Shown: positions 44,046 to 55,108 of the stretch, piece by piece
Position numbering within the stretch: position 1 is the first letter of the stretch
How the letters are laid out: each line of letters starts with the position of its first letter
Assembly (NCBI GenBank): GCA_023213395.1
Contig: CM041465.1
Span: forward strand, 44,709,741 to 44,773,740
DNA length: 64,000 nt
Direction of reading: 5' to 3'
Origin: Cycas panzhihuaensis
Lineage: Eukaryota > Cycadophyta
Position numbers and translations under genes: made by a program
Notes under the pieces: model-generated
Databases searched by the model: none
What the model was told of the DNA's origin: nothing
The model's input: the letters and a program-made list of their open reading frames with translations, nothing else

Positions 44046-45602
44046 CTATCTTTGGAGGTTGATCTCACCATTCTGAACATGCTCTCTGATGAAGTGATGG
44101 TGAACCTCGATGTGTTTTGCCCGCGCATGAAAGACTGGATTCTTAGCTAACTTGAGCACACTTTGATTGTCGCAATGTATCCTGGTGGGGTGACCCTGCT
44201 CAAGTCCAAGTTCCCCAAGAACCCGTCGTAGCCGGATAGCCTCACAAGTCACTGATCGCAGCTTTGTACTGCCTTGGAGGACAAGGTAACATTGGGTTGC
44301 TTCTTGCAACTCCACGAAACAATCACGAACCAAGGGAAAAACAAGATCCCGAGGTTGATTTCACGCTATCTTGGCAACCCGCCTAATCGTAGTCCGAGAA
44401 CCCTTCCAGAGTGAAGTTCTCATTATGTGCATACTCAAGGCCATCTTTGCAATGTGCCTTTGATGTACTTAAGTATGCGTTTTGCATTCCAAAGGTATCG
44501 ATTGGGTTGAGACATGTAACGTCAAGAAATCCCAACAAAGAAATGAAATATCCTGGACGAGTGTTGGTGAGATAAATGAGACTCCCAATCAATCGCCAAG
44601 AAAGTGTGGGATCCGTGGCTTCCTCATTGAGAGTAAGCTTAGATCCATTCTCCATAGGTGTAGGCTGCTTTGCGATCGTGCATCCCGAATCACGCAAAAT
44701 GTCCCAAGAATATTTCGCTTGGGAAATGAAGATATAGCCCGGTCATTGCCATATCTCAAAGCCTAAAAGTAATGGAGAAGTCCAAGATCGCTATCTCGAA
44801 ACTTCTCTTCAAGTCATCTTGGAGAATGTGAATCATCTTAGTGTCACTCCCAGTGATCACTAAGTCATCAACATACAAGGCAACAAAAATTACATGGTTC
44901 TTTTCATTTTTTATATACAGATTAGGATCTGAACTAGATCGATGAAACCCATGTCTCAAGAAGTAGTCATCGATCTTCGAGTACCATGCCCTTGGAACTT
45001 GCTTCAAGCCATATAATGCCTTTTTTTCGTTTAAATCCTTTTGCGAAAAGGCGTGCTTTCTGCCTTTTAAGTGAACCATCAGAATGGAATTTGGTCTTGT
45101 AGACCCATTTGCAACTGATTGCCTGTTTGTGTTTAGGCAATTCCACCAAATTCCAAGTACCATTCTTTTCAATAGAATGGAGTTCTTCATCCATGGCAAC
45201 CTTCCAATTTTCATTTTTAGAAGCCTCCTCAAAAGTGGAAGGCTCATCAACACAAAGCACTTCAGCCATAAGTGCATAATTGGTTTCTTCGATATTTAGA
45301 TGGACGTTTTCCTTCAATGATGTGACCGTCTGAATCGCTTGTGTGTACCATTTGGGTAACTTTTGAATGGAAGTTACTTGAACCTCAAGATCTTCTGGTG
45401 TAAGTGGTTGGTCAATAGAAGATGTGCTTGGATCAAGTGGAGCAAATTCGATTGAAGTAGACGGTCCGGTGTGCAGATGATGAACATGGTGTAGAAGATT
45501 GAGAGGGAAGGAAGGCCTCAACAATCTTCTTGCCTTTGTCAACAGGAGGTTGCATGGATGCTGTTTGCACCTCCTTGTGATCTTCTTCAGCAAAGATGAC
45601 AT
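44046..45602 (-). pseudogene. Element X reverse transcriptase and RNase H, RT core deleted
   Basis: RT starts FEEASKNENWKVAMDEELHS (about 45240), with ISCKWVYKTKFHSDGSLKRQ and ARLFAKGFK. Then the text jumps to KKALYGLKQVPRAWYSKIDD near 45030-44970: the block of about 60-70 residues holding LDVKTAFLNG, the first catalytic Asp, is missing. LYVDDLVITGSD (44870) keeps the active-site pair. RNase H: LNEEATDPTLSWRLIGSLIY, FSDYD, then CEAIRLRRVLGELGLEQ, HCDNQSVLKLAKNP and HHFIREHVQNGEI to 44046; its middle part (SST-EAEY region) is garbled. No product could be active. Confidence 0.87.
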
Positions 45603-46424
45603 CTCTTGAGAGATGCATTTTCTTCCCTATAGGATCATACAACTTGTAGGCTTTGTTGTGAATGGCATAACCTACAAAGATGCATTTTAGACTATGCTTG
45701 TCTAATTTCTTCCTTTGTCGACGGAATGTGCATATAAGCAAAGGCACCCAAAAGTCCTCAAATGGTCGATGAGGTTTTTGCCGCACCATGCCTCCTCGGG
45801 TGTCATGTTGGTGATCCGTAGTAGGATCGATTGGCCACATAGGCAGCTGTGTGAAATGCTTCTGCACAGTAAGCTCGAGTGAGTCCTTGTGCATGCATCA
45901 TAGCTTTGGCTTTATTGGCCAAAGTTCTGTTCATCCGCTCGTAGACTCCATTTTGTTGAGGAGTATGAGGTATCATCGGTTGTCTCCGAATGTCGTTATC
46001 CTTGCGATTGGGTGAATTCATTTGATGTAAATTCACCTCCATTGTCCATCCTAAATGTTTTGATTGAATGGCTGCACTCATTTTCCACTTCAAGCTTGAA
46101 TTCTTTGAACTTGGAAAATGCTTGATTTGTGTTTGATGAAATAGACCCAAACTTTGTGAGAAAAGTCATCAATGAAGGAGATGTAATACAAAGCTCCTCC
46201 AAAGATGATGTGGACATAGGTCCACACAAATCAATGTACTAGCCGCAGAGGATGTGATGCACGCCACGCTTTGCCTTTAGGAAAGGCAAGCGATACCGAG
46301 TTCCCATAATGCACGCTTCACAAAGACATTTTATTCCATAGATCTTTGGAAGCCCATGTACCATGTTCTTGTTGATCATCTCCTCAAATTGTCTAAGCTC
46401 AAATGGCCTAGACGTTGATGCCAA
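45603..46424 (-). pseudogene. Element X integrase
   Basis: The zinc finger end reads CLCEACIMGTRYRLPFLKAK (46330-46260). The core has YIDLCGPMSTS with the first Asp (46230), KTFRMDNGGEFTSNEF with the second (46050), and TPQQNGVYERMNRTLANKA with the Glu (45960), so the triad is readable, but in two or more frames with a stop after HHILCG. The linker FRRQRKKLDKHSLKCIFVGY and MHLSRDVIFAEED (45720-45590) leads to RT. Confidence 0.86.
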
Positions 46425-46900
46425 AGTTGCATCTTGGACAAGTAAGGAGTGACAATGGAACCAGAGTAAGCAGAATCAAGTGTTATATTATTTGCATCTA
46501 ACTTGTAGAGGCCTTGATCCTCATAGCCAACAGCTACTACTTGGTCTTTTTTGTCACTAATTATACATTTCCTGTTTTGGAACAATACACTCATCTGTTG
46601 CTTGTCCAACTTGCTAACAGATAGTAAATTTTTGTCCATTGAATGTATTAAATAGGCATTGCCATCGGGAAATGTGGAGGAAGGATTTGATGAAGAAGAA
46701 AATGGAGTAATTGTGCCTACTCCAGAAATTTTGATAAATTGATTATTCCCAAAGGTCACTGATTGACCTTTGCCTTCCTTGATGTTGGTGAGGAGCTCTT
46801 CACTTCCAGTCATGTGTTGTGAAGCTCCAGAGTCAATAATCCAAGTTTCATCAACCTTGGATGTCTGATATGCACAAAACAGTTTGTCTTCATCTGCAAA
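46425..46900 (-). pseudogene. Element X protease and GAG-pre-integrase
   Basis: Protease TWIIDSGASQHMTGSEELL at about 46850-46795, D-S-G intact, followed by GKGQSVTFGNNQFIKISGVG. The pre-integrase unit ends MQLWHQRLGHLSLDNLRR (46440-46380). This is the longest clean stretch of the element (145 codons from 46813). Confidence 0.87.
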
Positions 46901-47842
46901 CTGATTAGAGTGGCGTTGATTGCCACCTCTGAAACCCCCCCTTCCTCTTTGACCTCCTCGATAGGCACCTCGATTTGGTCGAGGGGTTCTTCTTCAAACC
47001 TTTGCCGGTATTGTCGACGTGGTCATTAGGTGCCGCTTGGCGTTCTTCGTTGTTGGCATAGATCTGCTTGCTTTTTCCGACAATCAGGTGCTATGTGGCC
47101 AGGTTTGCCATAATAATGACATACAACATTGGTCCTTGAAGGCCCAATGTTCATGTTCCCAAACTGCTTTGAAAGTGCAGGTTTGGGTTGCTGTTTGGCC
47201 TTTGAATTGGCCGTGAATGCACCTGATGTAGATGGTTCCTCCTCATTATCCTTAGTGTAGATTTGTTCTTCTTGAATTTGCAGACTTTCAAGTTCGTTAA
47301 ATGTCATAGTTTTGAGAGAACCATCTCTTGTAGTAGACAAATGAAGCCATTGTAGTCTTTCGGAAGGCTTTGGTGATGGATGTGATCAATTCATCCCTTG
47401 TAGCTGGACTTCCAAGTGTATTCAGTTCATTACATACCTCCTTGATGGAGGAAAGAAAAGCCGACATGGGCTTGATAAACTTAACAGAATACAATTTTGC
47501 CTTAACCATTAAAATGCGAGCTTGATTTCGCCTTTCATACAATGAGGACAAAGTGTCCCAAGCTTCCTTAGAAGTTTTAGCACCAACAATATTCTGATCT
47601 ACATTTACATCAACAATCATGTGAAGGAATGCCAAAGCAATTTCATCTTTGGCTTCTCAAGCAGCAAGCAAAGCATCATCAGGTTGCACAGTAACATTTC
47701 CATTAATAACAGGTGCTGGTCGAGGTAATCTCCCAGAAACATAACTCCAAAATTCGTTCATGATTAGCAAGTTCTGAGTGAGTCTCTTCCATTCTTGATA
47801 ATTATCTTGTCCTGTTAACCAAATGGTGCATGCATTTAGCAT
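46901..47842 (-). pseudogene. Element X Gag and zinc knuckle
   Basis: UBN2-type Copia Gag. Start ATG at 47842: MLNACTIWLTGQDNYQEW, stop near 47657, then MAFLHMIVDVNVDQNIVG, TSKEAWDTLSSLYERRNQAR and MSAFLSSIKEVCNELNTLG. The knuckle near 47110-47070 reads CHYYGKPGHIAPDC: the second Cys is Tyr, so zinc binding is likely lost. The stretch 47000-46900 is Arg/Gly/Asn-rich, as expected for a nucleocapsid tail. Three frames are used. Confidence 0.86.
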
Positions 47843-49952
47843 GTTTATGGCAGCTATGTTTCAGTTTATAAAAGCTTGAAGCTAGCAGATAACTTGGAAA
47901 CTCAAAGCTTTCGTCGCTTAAGTTCCACCTTCTAACGAAACCAATACCCCGATCTTACTAGAAGATCCAACAACTGAATGGAATGATGAGGGGTGGAGGA
48001 CTAGGCTATGGAGTTGGTCCAACTTGATCTTATAGAGGAGATCTAATAGTTGGCCAAGTTAAATCTAGGACAAGGTAGGTAGGGTTGATCTGCATGGACA
48101 TACCATGCTTTCCCTGGGATTCACAGCCACAATAACACCCTTTTCGAACCTCCTTTCCCTCAAGCAACCTTAATTGTCGTGGCCGACCGACTGCAGTCGG
48201 TTGGTCCCCTAGGGAATGCACCAAGCTTAAGGTTAATTTAGAGGCAAGGTTTGAACCTTTTTCGAGCCTCTCCAATAGATTTTAAGTCACTTTTTAGCAG
48301 ATTTTAAAGTGAACTTAAGTTTCTTTTTGCTTGGAAAATGTACTTATGAAAATGCTTTGATTAAGCTTTACAATAAGAGTGGCTTCAAGAGGAAGCAATG
48401 TAAGTACATCAATATGAACACTTATAGTGTTTTTACAATGAGCACTTTAATGAAAATGTAGTGCTATGTTGATCCAAGTAAGAAACCAAATGCTTGATTA
48501 AAATAAGTTTTGCAAAGTACTTTTTCAAAAAAAAGGCTTAAGTACTGAAAAGAAGTAGTGCAAAAACTTGTGATGAAGATACAAGTGGGTTCCTTTTAAT
48601 GCTGAAAAAGTGAAGGTAAGAGAACCACTTGCATGAAAATGGACATCAAGCACCAAGTGTTGGGACTTTAAATTAGTCCCAACGATCAAAAGAAGAAGTG
48701 ATTTTTATTAAGTACAAAGTGTTTTGAACCCTCTTTGAGACTAAGGGTTATTAGGTCACCATGCAAGGTGCCTTAAAAGTGTTTAAAAATTAGTGATAAA
48801 TATCACTTTTTTGATATGAAAAACACTTGAAATCACTTCTCTTAAAGTCAATTAACACTTGTTCAAAAACTTTGAAAATGCCATAGAAGAGCTCAGATTC
48901 ATTGTGTATGTAGCTTTAGAAAACAACACTTTAAGTATGAAAACAGAGCTGTTTAAGTATGAAAACAACTCTTTAAATATGAAAAACAGCTGTCATAAAG
49001 TATGAAAACAGCTCTTTAAGTATGAAAACAACTGTCATAAAGTATGAAAACAGCTCTTTAAGTATGAAAAAACAGCTCTCATAAAGTATGAAAACAGCTT
49101 TTAAGTATGAAAAACGACTGTCATAAAGTATGAAAACAGCTCTTTAAGTATGAAAACACAGCTGTTTAAGTATGAAAACAACTCTTTAAGTATGAAAAAC
49201 AGCTGTCATAGAGTATCAAAACAACTCTTTAACTATGAAAACAGCTGTCATAAAGTATGAAAACAGCTCTTTAAGTATGAAAACAGCTCTTTAAGTATGA
49301 AAAACAACTGTCATAGAGTATCAAAACAACTCTTTAACTATGAAAACAGCTGTCATAAAGTATGAAAACAACTCTTTAAGTATGAAAACACAGCTGTTTA
49401 AGTATGAAAACAGCTCTTTAAGTATGAAAACCAGCAATTTTTTATGCTTTTTGAGTGAGATTTCAACGCTGAAAATGCCCAGAAATTGATCCACAGCCTG
49501 CAAGAGGATTAATAACTTGAAACAAACTTCATTAAAGAGTTTCAGTGAGCTGCATAATATGCCAGCACCTAAACTATGAGAAGAAACAGCTCAGAAAATT
49601 GCTGTCCACCATGAAAAATGTGAGTACTTTGCTCAAAAACCTTGTAAAAAATCTGAAAAATAATTTCAGATTTGAGTATGGAAAGCTCCTCCTTTTAAAC
49701 TACTCCAAAGAAGCCTTGAACCTCGCATGTCGCACTCTTGATAAAAGTCTAAAAGAAAAATTCAGATTTGAAATGTACTTGCTCCGACTGCAAATGTAGC
49801 TCCAAAAGTTTGAACCTCGCAAAAATCTTCAAACAAACCTTGGATCGCCTTGAGTGAGAAGGTCGTCACCAAGGGTTTGTAGATTTCTTCAAATCTCCTT
49901 GAGCAGTTGCAAACTGCAGGAGGGAGCTAGTCTCCTCTTGCTCGATACCAAA
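47843..49952 (-). other. Element X long leader
   Basis: About 2.1 kb between the primer site and gag with no protein motif. It carries the 24-unit minisatellite at 48931-49432 and several CTT/AAG-rich stretches around it. The primer site TGGTATCGAGCA (minus, 49950-49939) follows the 5' LTR after two bases. Confidence 0.7.
48931..49432. repeat. Minisatellite in the Element X leader, 24 units of about 21 bp
   Basis: The basic unit is AAGTATGAAAACAGCTCTTT, about 21 bp, repeated about 24 times. Units alternate between CTCTTTAAG and CTGTCATAAAG endings, giving a higher-order period near 41 bp. Variants include TATCAAAA (twice) and insertions of CA. Many units contain CAGCTG or CAGCTC. The array lies in the transcribed leader. 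Confidence 0.95.
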
Positions 49953-50503
49953 TGTGAAAAGAGGCTAGATGGCCTCAATACCCCAAGATCTAGAAACTAG
50001 GATCACTCTAGTTCTAGTTGCGTAAATACAAACAAGTATAATAATCTCAAGGAAAATAGAGAGCAAAGAGACAAAGCACAAATGAAGGAGCAAGAGAAAA
50101 TGATACCCAATATGTGGAGTTGGAATTGGTCCAACCTCCAAAGAATGAAAGTTTGATTAGCAACCGACAAAGATAACAATACAGCTCCAACTCTCTTATG
50201 AGACAATGAGGAGAGGTCTCATTATATAGAGTGAAATGAGAGACCTAAGGCCTTGGATGTTTGACAAGTGTCAAACATCCAAGATACATGCCTTGCATGT
50301 AGGACATGTGTCCTTTTGGGCTCTCATGTGAGCAAAAATGCATAAGGGTCCATTTGACCATTTAGTGACAACGTTGTGTCACTAGAAAGAATGTGGGTGT
50401 GTACTTTATCACTTAAGTGATAAGTCACCCCTAAAGTAAAAAGTACACATATTACATTAAAATAAAAGTACATTATCTTAACATGTAAACATAAGGTTTA
50501 ACA
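49953..50503 (-). repeat. 5' LTR of Element X
   Basis: 551 bp, same ends as 43381-43932 with a modest number of substitutions and small indels. Outer side carries the second AGGCC copy. Confidence 0.93.
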
Positions 50504-50545
50504 AGGCCCACTTTACATTAGGTGGTATGGTCACATATTTCAACA
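50504..50545 (-). repeat. 5' LTR of Element VIII, outer remainder
   Basis: Begins with the second AGGCC target copy (50504-50508) and continues CACTTTACATTAGG to CATATTTCAACA, completing the LTR. Followed by the outer ATCAA duplication (50546-50550). Confidence 0.92.
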
Positions 50546-50550
50546 ATCAA

Positions 50551-51664
50551 CAAAGAACACAATGGGGTTAGGCAATAAATAATGCCGAAATTTTTGCAAA
50601 GCATAAATCATGCCAAGTCCCTCTCATTTTGTAACTGTATAGTTACGTTCGATCGACGTCAATTTTCAGCTTGCAAATGCGATGGGAAGATTAGTTTTTC
50701 ATTAGTAGGCTGTGCTAAAACACATCCGATAGCATACAACGGGGCGTCCACATGCACATGGAACGGTTTGTTCCAGTCTGGGAATTTGAGCATAGGGGCT
50801 TCCACTATCTTCTTTATCAAAACATCAAAAGCCAATTGTTGTCTTAACGTCCATTCCCATTTCTTTGCTTTTTTCAACAATGATTCCAAGGGATAGGCAA
50901 TTTGAGCATATCCTCTTATAAAATTTCGATAATATCAGGTCATCCTCAAGAATCCCTTCAGATTCTTTGTGTTTTGGGGAACTGGAAAATTCAAAATCAC
51001 CTCCACCTTTGCTAGGTCTGTCATCAATCCTTTTTTTGAGACAATGTGGCTTAATAAAGACCCAAATGGTACCATAAAGGTACATTTGTCTAGATTTAGG
51101 TATAATCTATTTTTCTTGCACATTTCCAGCATTAACCTTAACTGAATCAAATGATTTTTTTAACAGACTATACAAGGTCTTATCATTCAAGAATACTTCA
51201 ATTGCCTTCCCTATCAATTCTCGGAAAATGTTTAAAATTATTCTTTGAAATGTAGTCGGGGCATTAGTCAACCCAAATGACATTACTCGGTACGCATAAG
51301 TGCCCCATTTTGTGATAAATGTTGTCTTCAATTGATCTTCGGGTGCTATTCGAACCTGATTATATCCACTGAATCCATCAGTGAAAGAAAATTCTTCGTG
51401 TCCTACAACTTTTTCCAATATATCTTTTGTGAAAGGGATTGGAAATGGATCTTTCTTCGTGGCTTTATTCAAACCCCTATAATCGATGCATACACGTAAT
51501 TTCCCATTCTTTTTGGGTACCACCACAACTGGGCTCACCCACTCACTATTTTCTACCTCAAAAATACATCCTGCCTCTAACAATTTATCCAATTCTACTT
51601 TCACTTGCTCCTTATACCGAGGGTTCATCCTATAAGGCCTTACTGGTTTTGTATTTTCCATCAA
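50551..51664 (-). pseudogene. Element VII reverse transcriptase and RNase H, 5' half
   Basis: RT starts near 51640 (KPVRPYRMNPRYKEQVKVEL) and has VSPVVVVPKKNGKLRVCIDY with the catalytic region near 51520, then FSFTDGFSGYNQVRI (first Asp) and FGLTNAPTTFQRIILNIFRE. The active-site box, normally YLDD, reads FLND near 51175, so the first catalytic Asp is Asn. A frameshift follows; MCKKNRLYLNLDKCTF and SHIVSKKGLMTD come in the next frame, then WTLRQQLAFDVLIKKIVEAP and the RNase H start FHVHVDAPLYAIGCVLAQ (near 50750). The last part runs YALQKFRHYLL, then VFFVD, where Element VIII interrupts it. Confidence 0.9.
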
Positions 51665-52329
51665 CTCAATTTTGTGCTCTCCTAATTCTGGGGGAATCCC
51701 CTTTAGGTCCTTATAGGACCATGCAAAAACGTCTCTATATTCAGAGAAAAGTTCTGTTGCCTACTACATTATTCCCAGTTCCCAATATTCTCCTAATTTT
51801 ATCCACTTAGGATCTTCTTCTGTTCCAACATTAGTTTGTTTTAGCTAGAGCTCTTTCCTCTGAATGGTTTTTCCATCTGGCATTAATCCATAGGCTGGAG
51901 TTTGGCAGATTTCCTTTTGACCATATTCTAAAATAGAATATGCTGGAGGAAAATTTTGTGCTTCATCTTATTTATGCATTGGATAACAACTTATTTCCCT
52001 AGAAGAAGGAATGCTTTGCTATTCCTCTGAACCTTTCAACAATTTAATATGTGCAGGAATTTTGGACAGACATTTTTGTACTATTGATTTATTCTCTGAC
52101 AACATTCTAATCAAATCACTACCATATATTTGTTTATTGGCAGGCAACAAATAGAAGCAATCATCTTGTTTATTATTAGGGCAAAAATCTTTTACATAAT
52201 TTCTTGTTCCTCCCCTTTTCTCATCTTGAGGTACAAAATTACCTATGTTGCCTTGATCCTTCTGTTGCTCATTCGGGCACAACTCTAATTGATAGCAGTT
52301 CGAAGATGCGCCTCATGTTTCTTCCCACG
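51665..52329 (-). other. Element VII protease-RT linker
   Basis: A region of about 650 bases between protease and RT with a minus frame at 52282-52019 (QDEKRGGTRNYVKDFCPNN, LLPANKQIYGSDLIRMLSEN) and several stops. The position and Lys/Asn/Gln-rich composition fit the low-conservation spacer of Gypsy Pol. No enzyme motif is seen. Confidence 0.55.
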
Positions 52330-53031
52330 CTATTTGTAGCCAGCCAACAAATAAGTCAATGATGCTTCACTAGGAAGATGAGGAGGAGTTTTTAATGCTT
52401 GAAATGTTGTCTCTGAACAGGGATTGACTGTGGTGGCCGATGTAACTGTAGTTGTAGGTGTTGTATCTACGTCTTCAATCTTTTTTATTTGAGGTATGTC
52501 CGAATAAATGGGTAAAACTACTTTCTTTCCTGTAGTGTTCAAGGTGAAAGTTAATTTCCCCCAATCTTGTAATGCTTCCGTTGCGAGTAGCCACGGTCTT
52601 CCTAGAAGAGCTAGATAAGTCTTATTGTGATTTTGCATCCTTACGATTGTAAAATCTAGGCAGACTGTAATTCCTGCAACTGTAACTGGAATATTCAGCA
52701 GGGTCCCTATTGGTCTTACTTGCAACTAGTTGGCCAATCTTATTGCATAATCTGGGGAAACTATCTCTGGCTGTCCTAAAGAAATCCATTTGGTTTCTAG
52801 GAGTACATTCACTACTGACCTCCCATCTACAATAGTTTTGCAAATTGTCGTACCAAAAAGGGTCATAGGAACCCTAGGATCAATTGAATCAGTCTTCAAT
52901 GCCCGCAACACAAGTTTTTCAATGAGGTCTAGGATTGCTTGTTGAAAATAGCCAGCTTCCCACCATTTAAAGATGATTGAGATTGGGATGGAAATCCCTA
53001 TTTCTGTTAGCAATTCCTTTATTTCCTGCAT
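52330..53031 (-). pseudogene. Element VII aspartic protease
   Basis: The N-terminal part reads LTEIGISIPISIIFKWWEA and MTLFGTTICKTIVDGRSVVN; the active-site triad is D-G-R in place of D-S/T-G, so it should be inactive. The second half, in another frame (52725-52330), reads IGTLLNIPVTVAGITVCLDF and YLALLGRPWLLATEALQDW, matching the protease of Element IV in order and key residues. A frameshift lies near 52725. Confidence 0.82.
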
Positions 53032-55030
53032 CTTTTGCCAAGGATTCTTCTCGGATTGTTCCGCATGAAACGCTATTCATCTTTGATAAACCTGGCCTTT
53101 AAATCTATTGGCCTGGTTCATTTCCTTTTGCTGTACTATCTTTGTTGCTTCTTGCAGGGCCTGCACTGCTTCTTGCAATCTCTTCTTTTCTACAGTTGGA
53201 TCAGGAAAATTTTCTACAACTAGTGTAGAGGTGATTTCCCCGCTTCTTGTCTGAAAATATACTAACTATTCTTTGACTGGAACTTTTGTTGCCAAGTTAG
53301 AGGTCTGCACCTTCAAACTGGGATTCTTTGGGCAGTTTGCCCATTCATGGTTTGTCGGACCGCATTCTTCACAAATATAGTCTCCTTCTTGCTTTTGCAA
53401 CGGGCAGTCCGTCTGAAAGTGCTCCTATCTCGAGCACAAATGGCAGCGAACTGGTTTTGTTTTTCCTTTGCACTGATTAAAGGAATTACCCTATTTTCTT
53501 TGATAAAATGATTACCTTATTGGTGTTCTATAATAGCATTCCCATGTATGGTGATTCCCTCTTTTGCAGATTTCGCACCATTTCCTTTCCACCATTTGCT
53601 GATGCTCATTCTTAAAATGCCCTGGTTGGCCACAGGGAGGAGGACACCATATACTTTCTCGGGATTTTCCTATCTTCAATTTAGCTAATTTTGTCCTCAG
53701 TTTTTCAATCTCTTCATTCTGTTGGCTTGTTCTAGGGAGTACAACCAAAGATTGTTGTTTCAACAATTCAATTTCTTTTTTCAAAACTTCTACTTCTGGA
53801 TTTACCATCCATTGGGACATATTTGTTAGTCTATCAAAAATTCTGAACTCCAGTTTGTAAATATCCCGTTTTCATTTGATTTTCAAACCATAGAGCCAAG
53901 TCTTTGACTTGCTCATAGTTGTTCATTGGATGAAAGATAATCTTTTCTTTCAAATGAGGCAGCAACCCTTGTACAAAATACTTCAAAGATAACATTGGGT
54001 TCATAGGTATAGCAAGATCCATTTTATTCATAATGATTCGAAGTTTGCCATCAAAATCATTTACAAACTCACCTGGTACTTGACGAATTTCCTCCAGGGC
54101 TTGGAAAATTGCCATCGGATCCCGCAATTGCTAGAATCTGTCCAAAAACTGCGTCTGCACCATTTCCCATGTTGGATTCGCTGTTGCAATATACTGGTAC
54201 CAGGTTATTGCTGCTCCCCGCAATGTTGAAAAAAATCGTGCTTTAATTTCATTTGGATCCTTGATCTTCTTGATTTTCAACATATTAGAAAATAAAGCAA
54301 GGTGATCCCCAGGGTCTTCCGAACCATCAAACTGCAAGTGCCCAAACATAGCATCGTTTTGAATTATTATATATGGAGGGTTTATTTGACTTCCTCTTGT
54401 TGAATTTCCTTGCGCTGAGTTCAGCAATCCTGCTGAAGTTGATCCACAATTTTGGTTGTTTGAATGCTCTCCCGACAATCCACTTATTCCTTCCATCCCT
54501 TGCTTTCCTACATTCGGGGGGGTATTACTCCTACTTTTTGTCTGTCCTAGACTTTCTCCTAGTAGCGCCAAACTCAAAATCATCTCTGCCATCTTGTTAA
54601 ACAGCGGATTCAACACATGAGAAAGGGAGTCCTTAACCTCCAATATGTGGTAGTCCCAGCCGGCTATTGTAGTTCTGTATACTTCCAGATTTATTGATTG
54701 TCTCTTGTCCTCATTCACCTCTTCATTCTTTCCTTGGTTTTCTTCTGCTACATGCCCTTCTTGATTTTCCGTCTGAATTCGTTTAACTTCTTCGCAATTC
54801 TCTATTGGGTGGTTTCGTCTCCCAGGGTTTTCTTTTTCCCCAATCTTTTTTTACTCTCTTGGGGTTTGGCTTTCCTCTCCTCTGCCCTTTGCAGGCTTCC
54901 TCTTCGCTTGCCTCCTCTCTACGGGTTCTCTAGGTTTGCAGAAGCCTTCCTGGGTTTTCTCGAGTTCCCAATGCTGACTATGCTCCTATCTCGTCTTGGC
55001 CTTCTTTAGAGAATTGCTTCTTGGTGGCAT
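53032..55030 (-). pseudogene. Element VII Gag with zinc knuckles
   Basis: The start ATG is at 55030-55028 and, as in Element IV, the protein begins MPP with a Lys/Arg/Glu-rich leader that has a few stops. The retrotrans_gag core (54350-53840) reads FGHLQFDGSEDPGDHLALF, IKARFFSTLRGAAITWYQYI and VQGLLPHLKEKIIFHPMNN. A predicted coiled coil (53790-53690) precedes knuckles: CPPPCGQPGHFKNEH (last Cys changed to His), CEICKRGNHHTWEC, CHLCSR followed by a stop and HFQTDC, and CEECGPTNHEWANC (53400-53350). Four knuckles is shared with Element IV. The 53300-53032 part is a Lys/Glu/Gln-rich linker. Confidence 0.87.
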
Positions 55031-55089
55031 GGACTAGATCCTTGGACCTTTCATCATTGGTGATCTCTTTCGTTCTTTATTGCAGGATA

Positions 55090-55106
55090 CCCGGCAACAG
55101 AACCAA
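55090..55106 (-). promoter_or_regulatory. Primer binding site of Element VII
   Basis: TTGGTTCTGTTGCCGGG on the minus strand, two bases inside the 5' LTR. Identical over 14 bases to the Element IV primer site. I did not assign the tRNA. Confidence 0.78.
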
Positions 55107-55108
55107 CG

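Larger units (their letters stand above)
43381..50503 (-). mobile_element. Element X: Copia element in the LTR of Element VIII
   Basis: A 7,123-bp minus-strand Copia element with LTRs of 552 and 551 bp and exact AGGCC target-site copies (43376-43380, 50504-50508). Internal order on the minus strand: primer site, 2.1-kb leader with a minisatellite, Gag, protease, integrase, RT, RNase H, polypurine tract. All domains have stops or shifts, and RT lacks a central block including its first catalytic Asp. Different family from IX, VI and XI. Confidence 0.93.
31250..50545 (-). mobile_element. Element VIII: apparently non-coding LTR element (LARD-like)
   Basis: An LTR element inserted in the RNase H of VII. 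Proof of the limits: ATCAA at 31245-31249 and 50546-50550; LTRs at 31250-31571 (322 bp) and 43094-43380 plus 50509-50545 (324 bp, split by Element X); primer site at 43093-43081 and polypurine tract at 31583-31572, both giving minus orientation. Without Elements IX and X its internal part is about 3.6 kb, and I find no Gag or Pol motif in it. Such large, non-coding, LTR-bounded elements are called LARDs and depend on other elements for movement. The LTR style and Met-tRNA primer site suggest a Copia helper. Confidence 0.88.

Noticed and set aside
48931-49432. CRISPR-like regular repeat array
   Set aside because: Units are contiguous with no spacers, the array lies in a Copia leader, and the whole context is plant retrotransposons; it is a minisatellite.
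49321-49503. Repetitive 60-codon protein on the minus strand
   Set aside because: It is only a translation of the minisatellite; the FILKELFSY repeats follow the DNA unit length.
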